A DNA stretch of 12,506 nt from contig URHS01000062.1 in assembly GCA_900547685.1 (NCBI GenBank), positions 1 through 12,506 of the forward strand, in the 5' to 3' direction. The notes beneath the pieces were generated by a model, which saw only the letters and a list, made by a program, of their open reading frames with translations, was not told where the DNA came from and searched no databases. The position numbers and the translations under genes were made by a program. This document shows positions 7,615-12,506 of the stretch, piece after piece (the first letter of the stretch is position 1; each line of letters opens with the position of its first letter). The stretch is from an uncultured Blautia sp. (GTDB lineage: Bacteria > Bacillota > Clostridia > Lachnospirales > Lachnospiraceae).

Positions 7615-8280
7615 ATGGTAGATTATAAAGGAGTCATTTTTGATTTCAATGGAACATTGTTCTTTGATAATGATAAACATGTATTAGCCTGGAATGAAAT
7701 TTCTAGACTGCTTCGTGGATGTGATATCACAGATGAAGAATTGCATGGAAAATTTAATGGAACACCAAACGATCAGATTATCAAATATATGACGGATGGA
7801 AAGGCATCGTTGGAAGAAGTGAAAGAATATTCTTCAAAAAAAGAAGCATTTTATCGTGAATTTTGCAAAAAAGATAAAGAACATTTCCATTTAGTAAAAG
7901 GCTCAGTAGAGTATTTTGAATGGTTAACAAACCATAAGTTTCCTTACACTATCGCAAGTGCCTCAATTAAGGAAAATATTGACTTTTTCCGGGAGTCTTT
8001 CCATTTAGATAAATATATTGATCCTAAAAATCTGGTATACGATGATGGAACATATGAAAATAAAATTCAGATGTTTTTAGATGCTTCAAAGAAAATAGGA
8101 GTTGAGATGAAAGACATCTTAGTAATTGAAGATTCTTTCTCAGGAATCAAAAATGCATATAAAGCAGGATGCGGTAAGATTCTTGTCGTATGCGAAAAAG
8201 AAAAAGAAGAAGAATATAAAAATCTTCCAGGAGTTCTTGGAACAATGCAGGACTTTGAACATATTTATGATTTCTTTTAA
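7615..8280 (+). CDS. HAD hydrolase, beta-phosphoglucomutase-like, Asp-to-Asn variant
   Basis: A 221-residue HAD-superfamily protein of the beta-phosphoglucomutase/sugar-phosphatase group. ATG 7615 is chosen because AGAGG (7601-7605) precedes it and the homology begins there; a longer frame from 7537 overlaps lacG. Motifs: FDFNGTL with nucleophile Asp10, motif II IASAS with Ser115, motif III Lys150, and motif IV VIEDSFSG with Glu172 and Asp173. A helical cap follows motif I, and His22 matches the cap-side His20 of beta-phosphoglucomutase. Asn12 replaces the usual general acid/base Asp (DxD becomes DxN), so catalysis may be slow or different. The Arg seen in the mutase cap phosphate site is not obvious. 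The gene lies 4 bp after lacG. It might act on a sugar phosphate produced by LacG, such as galactose 6-phosphate, but the substrate is unknown. Confidence 0.82.
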   Translation: MVDYKGVIFDFNGTLFFDNDKHVLAWNEISRLLRGCDITDEELHGKFNGTPNDQIIKYMTDGKASLEEVKEYSSKKEAFYREFCKKDKEHFHLVKGSVEYFEWLTNHKFPYTIASASIKENIDFFRESFHLDKYIDPKNLVYDDGTYENKIQMFLDASKKIGVEMKDILVIEDSFSGIKNAYKAGCGKILVVCEKEKEEEYKNLPGVLGTMQDFEHIYDFF

Positions 8281-8311
8281 TCTATCAATCAAACCTGAAG
8301 GGTGAGTCGTT

Positions 8312-9349
8312 ATGGGAAAAAATATGATAACTGCAGTGAATGTAATAGAAGAAAGAGAAAATGGTATTACATTCTTTGAAATGAAAAACGATGAACTTCA
8401 AATCAGGGTAACAAATCTTGGATGCCATATCCTGTCCATCTTTGCCAAGGACAGGGATGGCAAACAAGAAGATGTTGTTTTAGGATTTGAGGAAATCGAA
8501 GATTGTAAAGAAGACGGAACTTATATGGGGGCTATTGTTGGCCGAGTTGCAAATCGAATCAAAGGAGCAAGCTTTGAATTAAATGGAAAAACATATAAGC
8601 TGGCGGTGAACAATGGACCAAATCATTTACATGGTGGAGAGATTGGATTTGATCAAAAAATCTTCTGCTATGAAATCATTGAAAACGGAATATTATTTTC
8701 CTGTATCTCCCCAGATATGGAAGAAGGGTATCCTGGAACCTTAGAATTAAAAGTTAAATATTTACTGACAGGTAATAACTTAACGATGGAGTATGAAGCT
8801 TGGAGTGATGAAGATACTCTGTGCAATATTACAAACCATTCTTATTTTAATTTATCTGCAGGGAAAGAAAAAATTTATGATCATTACTTGAAGATTAACG
8901 CAGACAAAATAGCATGTGATGATGAAAATTGTTGTACAACAGGAGAATTTATGGACGTAAAAGATACTCCTTTTGATTTTCACGATTATCATAAAATTGG
9001 TGAAAGAATCAATGATGATTGTGAGCAATTAAAATTAGCATCAGGCTATGATCATTCTTTTATGGTTAAAGGAGATGAAAATCAGCTTTCTTTATATGAT
9101 GAAAAATCTGGACGCAAATTGACCGTATCTACAACATTGCCTGCCATGCAAATTTATACGGGAAATTTCTTAGATGAAGGATGTAATGGAAAACAAGGAA
9201 AACCATATGAAAATCGTGACGGTGTAGCAATTGAACCTCAGTTTCTCCCAGACTCCATACATATTGAAAAGGAGCCCAAAGTGATTCTGCGAAAGGGAGA
9301 AATTTATAAAGCTACAACAAAATATATTTTTCAAGTAGATGAACAATAG
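8312..9349 (+). CDS. galM: Aldose 1-epimerase (galactose mutarotase)
   Basis: A 345-residue cytoplasmic mutarotase that interconverts the alpha and beta anomers of galactose or glucose, normally feeding the Leloir pathway. Motifs: GRVANRI, NHLHGG with substrate-binding His107, NITNHSYFNL with the expected catalytic acid His176, GYDHSFM, and AIEPQFLPD with the expected base Glu308. These line up with His96, His170 and Glu304 of the Lactococcus GalM. The length is normal. The ribosome binding site is the AAGGGTGAG stretch around 8298-8305. A second ATG at 8324 is possible but less well placed. It is the last intact operon gene and is followed by a strong terminator. A mutarotase acts on free sugars, which suggests that free galactose or glucose appears in the cytoplasm. 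Confidence 0.93.
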   Translation: MGKNMITAVNVIEERENGITFFEMKNDELQIRVTNLGCHILSIFAKDRDGKQEDVVLGFEEIEDCKEDGTYMGAIVGRVANRIKGASFELNGKTYKLAVNNGPNHLHGGEIGFDQKIFCYEIIENGILFSCISPDMEEGYPGTLELKVKYLLTGNNLTMEYEAWSDEDTLCNITNHSYFNLSAGKEKIYDHYLKINADKIACDDENCCTTGEFMDVKDTPFDFHDYHKIGERINDDCEQLKLASGYDHSFMVKGDENQLSLYDEKSGRKLTVSTTLPAMQIYTGNFLDEGCNGKQGKPYENRDGVAIEPQFLPDSIHIEKEPKVILRKGEIYKATTKYIFQVDEQ

Positions 9350-9375
9350 ATCATTGTTATTTATTTCCTATGTGC

Positions 9376-9421
9376 GACCAGAAAATATGATGAGATTCAG
9401 AGTGTTTTCTGGTCATTTTTT
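9376..9421 (+). terminator. Intrinsic terminator after galM
   Basis: A perfect 10-bp inverted repeat, GACCAGAAAA (9376-9385) and TTTTCTGGTC (9405-9414), with a 19-nt loop, is followed directly by ATTTTTT (9415-9421). It lies 26 bp after the galM stop and marks the end of the lac-type operon, which leaves the ROK fragment outside it. Confidence 0.82.
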
Positions 9422-9437
9422 GATACCCATATTTAAG

Positions 9438-10205
9438 ATGAAAGAAAAAATTAATGATGTGATTGTTGGATTTGGGCAGAAAATTGAAGGAATTGGAATT
9501 TCGTGCCCAGGACCACTTGATTTAATTAATGGAATTATATTAGAAACACCAAATTTACCAGGATGGAATTATTTTCATCTGACAGAAGCATTGCAACAAA
9601 TTACAGGAATAAAAGTACAATTACAAAATGATGCAAATCTTGCGGGACTTGCTGAAGCGGTAATCGGAGCAGGAGCAGGAAAGAGTCATGTACAATTTCT
9701 AACAATTTCAACAGGAGTTGGAGCAGGATTGTGTATTGATGGAAAAATCTATCAAGGGGCCAAAGGATTTGCACAGGAAGTTGCAAATTGTATCTTATGG
9801 GAAGACGGACCATCTCATGGGGCATTGAAAAATGGATCTATTGAGTCAATCACTAGTGGAACAGCAATTACAACCAGAGCCCAAAATGTTGGATTGGAAG
9901 TTGCACATGCTGGAGAAGTTTACAAATTAGAAAAAGAAGGAAATGAACTTGCAAAACAGATTATGGAAGATGCATACGAATATTTGTCTAATTTTATTGC
10001 GATTTTGTATGGAGTCTTAGATCCAGATTTGTTTGTATTAAGTGGAAGTGTTGCATTAAAAATTCCAGGATTTATTGAAGAAATTGAAAAAAGAGCAAAA
10101 GAAAAGGTATTTGATGCACTGAAAGATAATGTAAAAATTGTACCAGCTGCATTAGGAGAAGATTGTGGACTGATTGGAGCAGCATGTTTAGCTTTTGAAG
10201 GTTAA
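9438..10205 (+). pseudogene. 5'-truncated ROK-family sugar kinase
   Basis: The C-terminal five-sixths of a ROK-family protein (glucokinase/fructokinase-like), 255 residues from ATG 9438. It has IGISCPGPLDL, the catalytic-Asp motif QNDANLAGLAEA (Asp65 in this numbering), the TISTGVGAG nucleotide-binding segment, GFAQEVANCI in place of the usual GEIGH, and SGTAI. The Cys-rich zinc motif of classical ROK kinases is absent. The N-terminal ATP phosphate-binding motif (DIGGT type) and about 40 residues are missing, and recognisable homology begins just after the terminator T-run at about 9421. The frame is open back to ATG 9339 inside the galM end, but those residues look like read-through of the terminator. 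No ribosome binding site precedes any of the possible starts. The rest of the frame is intact, so the truncation may be recent. It is probably inactive as a kinase. The stop codon abuts the insertion sequence. Confidence 0.75.
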
Positions 10206-10207
10206 GA

Positions 10208-10218
10208 TAGTGTCAAGT
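10208..10218 (+). repeat. Left terminal inverted repeat of the IS
   Basis: TAGTGTCAAGT is an exact reverse complement of 12113-12123. The similarity stops abruptly on the inner side. Confidence 0.8.
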
Positions 10219-10226
10219 GATGTATG

Positions 10227-10255
10227 AAAAAGCTGAGCATAAAAAATAGGCTCAG
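10227..10255 (-). terminator. Possible terminator of the transposase transcript
   Basis: On the minus strand a 6-bp stem (CTGAGC at 10233-10238 with GCTCAG at 10250-10255) and an 11-nt loop are followed by CTTTTTC, just before the element's left end. The stem is short, so the call is tentative. Confidence 0.4.
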
Positions 10256-10303
10256 ATGAACCTTGAAACCTGTAGATATTGATAACGTTAAGCTCTCCGA
10301 GGG

Positions 10304-10416
10304 CTTAGGGCGCTGCCCTAAGTACCCGCAAGGGACTTGTCCCTTGACCTAATATCAGACTTTGCCCGAACCCATCCTCGCCGGAAGGCAGGAAAAGGGC
10401 GCAGTTGCCCCTTTTC
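10304..10416. repeat. Cluster of three stem-loops in the IS non-coding end
   Basis: Three hairpins follow one another. CTTAGGGC/GCCCTAAG (10304-10311 and 10315-10322) has a 3-nt loop. CAAGGGAC/GTCCCTTG (10329-10336 and 10339-10346) is almost continuous. GAAAAGGG/CCCTTTTC (10392-10399 and 10409-10416) is the third. The stretch is visibly more GC-rich than the flanking operon. The only long open frame through it (10337-10621) overlaps the transposase end and looks like chance. The remainder of 10206-10525 shows no gene. Confidence 0.65.
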
Positions 10417-10525
10417 TGCTAAACAGGATAATCCGAGAACCCTTATGTCAAGCAACTTTCGCGGCATATCCTTGTGCGGTGCACTGTGGTATTCCACGGT
10501 TTGCGTGACAACGGTTCCGCTCCTT

Positions 10526-11983
10526 TTAGGCTGTGGTCCGGTTTTGAAGATTCAGGATCGTCTGTTGACCAAGGAATATAAGAAGCTGCCACTTGCCGGG
10601 CATGTTTTCGGCTCCTTTTAGCAGTTCCACCTCATTTAGGACTTTATATCCTGTGTGTTTGTGAGGACGAAGGAAATTGTAGTAAGCAACCCATAGAGCA
10701 AGGTCATAGTTGGCGCCGTCGATGTTGTCAAAGCCGTTCGTAGGTCTGTAAGAGACCTTGTATGTACGATTGAGCCTTTCAATCATCTGCTTGTATGGTC
10801 GGAATTCTTTTGACACTTCATCGTCGTTGGTAAGTCCAATTACCTGAGTGATGCTGAACTTAAATTTATCACCAAACTCATGGAAGAACTGCTGGGCAGC
10901 TAATGGATAGGCACTGTATCCATCCGCAATAAATTTAAAGTTTTTCGGAAGCTCTTTTAGATTTCGGAAAGCCATTCTCATCGCAAGGATACAGGGACCA
11001 ACACCGCGATTATCAGAGATCCGGTATCCAATGATGGAACGTTTTGCAGCATCCATAATGAACCAGACGTAAGCTTTAACACCACGGATTTTGATATAGG
11101 TTTCATCAGCCGTGAAGACGGATTCGGTGCCATAATCGTAATGATCGACAAAGGGTTTGATGCAAAGAGCTGCGGATTTACAGTAGTTGGCAATGCTCTG
11201 ATGAGAGATAGTGATACCGTAAAGGTCATGGAGCGCCTGCTTAGTTTTCCTGAGAGAAAGTCCAAGATTCACATGCATAGTCAGACATAGAGACATGGTG
11301 TGGGAATCAAACTTGGTGAATTTGAGAGAAGAGGCATTCTTTGGGAGAGAGTTTAAATCCATCCGAAAGAAATCTATCGTGAATTCACGGTAGATGTAGT
11401 GAAGCTTATATTTATTTTTACCGTAATCCTCATTCAGATGCTTTTTATCAACTTTTTTCAGGTTGTGCAGATAGTAAGGACACTTAGGATTTACGCATTT
11501 ATGAATAATAAAGTGTTTACGGTCTTTCTTGTGTTCAAGATTGCGGTTGCAGTGAGGACACTTTAACACGGTAGTTTTGGAAAAACGGTTATCTTTGGTT
11601 GGAGAAAAATGTGTCTGGCAGACCTTGCACAGCACTTGGGATTTTCGTTTCCCATCGTTCCACGTGAGATAGTCAACCGGCGCACCGCAAACAGGACAGT
11701 GACAGGATTTGGGGATATCACATTCCACGCGTCTGAACACAGGCTTAATGGATTTATGGTAACGCCGTTGATAGTAAGAGATGAGATCCTTCCAGTTCCA
11801 TTCCTGTTTATAGGAAATGAATTTGGGGAGCTGATCAATTTTAAATTTTTGATATTTCGGAGAATGGGAATCATCGAAAGCCCACTGCTTAAGTGGGATG
11901 TATCTACAGATAAAGTTGATAAGCCAGCAAAGTTGTTTATGTTGGTATTGAATAAGTTGAAGTAAATAAAGTATAATGTCCAT
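10526..11983 (-). CDS. DDE transposase with N-terminal zinc ribbons
   Basis: A 485-residue transposase that catalyses movement of the surrounding element. The N-terminal half has two Cys4 zinc-ribbon-like clusters (CHCPVCGAP...CKVC and CPHCNR...CVNPKCPYY), presumably for binding the element's ends. Next comes a helix-turn-helix-like stretch (LSLRKTKQALHDLYGITIS). The RNase H-like catalytic core follows, resembling the IS6/IS240 integrase-like core: Asp293 in TADETYIKI, Asp354 in IADGYSAY and Glu402 in MIERLNR, with an ending FLRPHKHTGY. No frameshift or stop is seen, so it is probably active. ATG 11983 is chosen; the SD AAAGGAG (complement of 11994-12000) lies 10 nt upstream. An in-frame TTG at 11989 has tighter 4-nt spacing and cannot be excluded. 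The SD lies inside a long inverted repeat that may control translation. Confidence 0.88.
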   Translation of the reverse strand: MDIILYLLQLIQYQHKQLCWLINFICRYIPLKQWAFDDSHSPKYQKFKIDQLPKFISYKQEWNWKDLISYYQRRYHKSIKPVFRRVECDIPKSCHCPVCGAPVDYLTWNDGKRKSQVLCKVCQTHFSPTKDNRFSKTTVLKCPHCNRNLEHKKDRKHFIIHKCVNPKCPYYLHNLKKVDKKHLNEDYGKNKYKLHYIYREFTIDFFRMDLNSLPKNASSLKFTKFDSHTMSLCLTMHVNLGLSLRKTKQALHDLYGITISHQSIANYCKSAALCIKPFVDHYDYGTESVFTADETYIKIRGVKAYVWFIMDAAKRSIIGYRISDNRGVGPCILAMRMAFRNLKELPKNFKFIADGYSAYPLAAQQFFHEFGDKFKFSITQVIGLTNDDEVSKEFRPYKQMIERLNRTYKVSYRPTNGFDNIDGANYDLALWVAYYNFLRPHKHTGYKVLNEVELLKGAENMPGKWQLLIFLGQQTILNLQNRTTA

Positions 11984-12057
11984 GAGCAATGAACTCCTTT
12001 CGTATTATGTTTGGTTGTGGTGACTACATTATACTTCAAAAAGGGAGGTCATTGCTC
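11984..12057 (-). promoter_or_regulatory. Hairpin that buries the transposase ribosome binding site
   Basis: GAGCAATGA (11984-11992) pairs perfectly with TCATTGCTC (12049-12057). After one mismatch the pairing continues with CTCC/GGAG and TTT/AAA (11994-12000 with 12040-12047, one bulged G). On the minus-strand mRNA the inner arm contains the SD AAAGGAG and the possible TTG start. Messages entering from outside the element would carry both arms and hide the SD. A TATAAT -10 (complement of 12028-12033) lies in the loop and would start transcripts near 12021 that lack the first arm. No good -35 was found. Confidence 0.65.
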
Positions 12058-12112
12058 TTTTTATTGCAAACTCCCATAAAATCAAGGTTAAAACAATAAG
12101 ACAGGTAGTAAA

Positions 12113-12123
12113 ACTTGACACTA
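12113..12123 (-). repeat. Right terminal inverted repeat of the IS
   Basis: ACTTGACACTA is the exact reverse complement of 10208-10218. It contains an outward-facing TTGACA (12115-12120), but no -10 follows at suitable spacing in the flank. Confidence 0.8.
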
Positions 12124-12148
12124 CCTAAAACTTCTGGGAGGCATTTAG

Positions 12149-12506
12149 ATGAAAGATCTTGTATTGTATATGACCATTGGCTATCCTGATGAAAATACTT
12201 TTTTTCAAATGCTGGATATGCTGGATGAGGAAAAAGTTCCTGTTTTGGAGCTGGGAATTCCGGTCGGGAATCCGTTTCTGGACGGTGATCTGATCAGGCA
12301 AAGCCACAAGCAGGTGCTCGATTCAGGAATTGGCAGGGAAAAGATCGTAAGGTGGCTGCAGAAAATACGGAGAGAGTATAAATTCCGTATCATACTAATG
12401 ACGTATAAGGAGGGTATGGAAAAGTTTTGTTTATCTGAACTGGACAGAAAATTATACGACGGCATTTTATGTGTGGATGAAGTGATAAGGGCAGATAGCG
12501 GGATGA
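12149..12506 (+). CDS. Tryptophan synthase alpha-like protein (partial)
   Basis: The first 119 codons of a TIM-barrel protein related to TrpA, which cleaves indole-3-glycerol phosphate to indole. The frame is open to the window end. GGGAGG (12136-12141) lies 7 nt before the ATG. The opening DLVLYMTIGYPDEN corresponds to strand 1 of TrpA. LELGIPVGNPFLDGDLI contains Glu34 and Asp45, spaced exactly like the catalytic Glu49 and Asp60 of E. coli TrpA, so the catalytic acids are kept. Relative to E. coli TrpA it lacks about 15 N-terminal residues, and PFSDP is changed to PVGNP. The part after about residue 95 (ILMTYKEGMEKF) appears shortened. These changes suggest a specialised or stand-alone paralogue, though a divergent trp-operon gene is possible. 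Codons are visibly less A/T-biased than in the lac-type operon. The IS ends 11 bp before its ribosome binding site and separates it from whatever lay upstream. Confidence 0.72.
   Translation, partial: MKDLVLYMTIGYPDENTFFQMLDMLDEEKVPVLELGIPVGNPFLDGDLIRQSHKQVLDSGIGREKIVRWLQKIRREYKFRIILMTYKEGMEKFCLSELDRKLYDGILCVDEVIRADSGM

Larger units (their letters stand above)
10206..12125 (-). mobile_element. Insertion sequence with 11-bp inverted repeats
   Basis: A complete-looking element of about 1.9 kb. It is bounded by TAGTGTCAAGT (10208-10218) and its complement ACTTGACACTA (12113-12123). The match can be extended to 13 positions with one mismatch (10206 and 12125). It carries one transposase gene on the minus strand, about 300 bp of structured non-coding DNA at one end and a hairpin-bearing leader at the other. 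It sits directly after the TAA of the ROK fragment. TAA occurs at both flanks (10203-10205 and 12126-12128), a possible but weak 3-bp target duplication. I could not name the IS family with confidence. Confidence 0.8.

Noticed and set aside
9339..9437. N-terminal extension of the ROK frame starting inside galM
   Set aside because: There is no ribosome binding site, and the codons cover the terminator hairpin and lack the ROK ATP-binding motif, so this is read-through of non-coding DNA.
10337..10621. Open frame of 94 codons on the plus strand at the IS end
   Set aside because: It overlaps the 3' end of the transposase gene, runs through the stem-loop cluster and has no ribosome binding site or recognisable domain.
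93..12125. Composite transposon carrying the lac-type operon
   Set aside because: The two flanking elements belong to different transposase families, and the left one is defective with no matching ends.
12115..12148. Hybrid promoter from the outward TTGACA of the IS end driving the TrpA-like gene
   Set aside because: No -10-like hexamer lies 16-18 bp downstream; the bases there are the ribosome binding site region.
12205..12465. Minus-strand open frame over the TrpA-like gene
   Set aside because: It is antisense to a frame with clear TrpA motifs and a strong ribosome binding site, and has no features of its own.

Overview
The window comes from a low-GC Gram-positive anaerobe (Bacillota). 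A Lachnospiraceae-type gut clostridium is most likely, judging by A/T-ending codons, strong AGGAGG-type ribosome binding sites and the style of both transposases. This placement is an inference, since no rRNA or tRNA is present.

Layout. (1) 93-1283 is the wreck of a DDE transposase gene with two internal deletions. (2) 1284-1622 is an AT-rich control region with four copies of a 9-bp box (ATGTGTATA or its complement), helically phased A-tracts and a good -35/-10 promoter. (3) 1623-9349 is a tight co-directional operon: a LevR-like PRD regulator, lactose-class PTS EIIA (lacF-like), a fused EIICB (lacE-like), 6-phospho-beta-galactosidase (lacG-like), a beta-phosphoglucomutase-like HAD protein and galactose mutarotase (galM-like). 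It ends at a convincing intrinsic terminator at 9376-9421. (4) 9438-10205 is a ROK sugar kinase without its N-terminal ATP-binding motif, beginning right behind that terminator. (5) 10206-12125 is an apparently intact insertion sequence with 11-bp terminal inverted repeats, a 485-residue DDE transposase on the minus strand and notable non-coding structure. (6) 12149-12506 is the start of a TrpA-like gene that runs off the window.

How the genes fit together. EIICB and EIIA would import and phosphorylate lactose or a related beta-galactoside. The LacG-like enzyme would split it into galactose 6-phosphate and glucose. No tagatose-6-phosphate pathway genes (lacABCD) lie in the window. Instead the operon carries a HAD protein, a mutarotase and, beyond the terminator, a broken sugar kinase.

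The most unusual points are these. The regulator keeps the LevR domain order but has lost the Walker A lysine, the Walker B acidic pair and the GAFTGA loop, so it should not work as a sigma-54 activator, and no -24/-12 promoter is visible. The HAD protein has Asn at the usual general acid/base Asp. EIIC seems to have Gln where relatives have a sugar-site His. The insertion sequence can fold its transposase ribosome binding site into a long hairpin in read-through transcripts. All family assignments rest on recalled motifs, not database searches.
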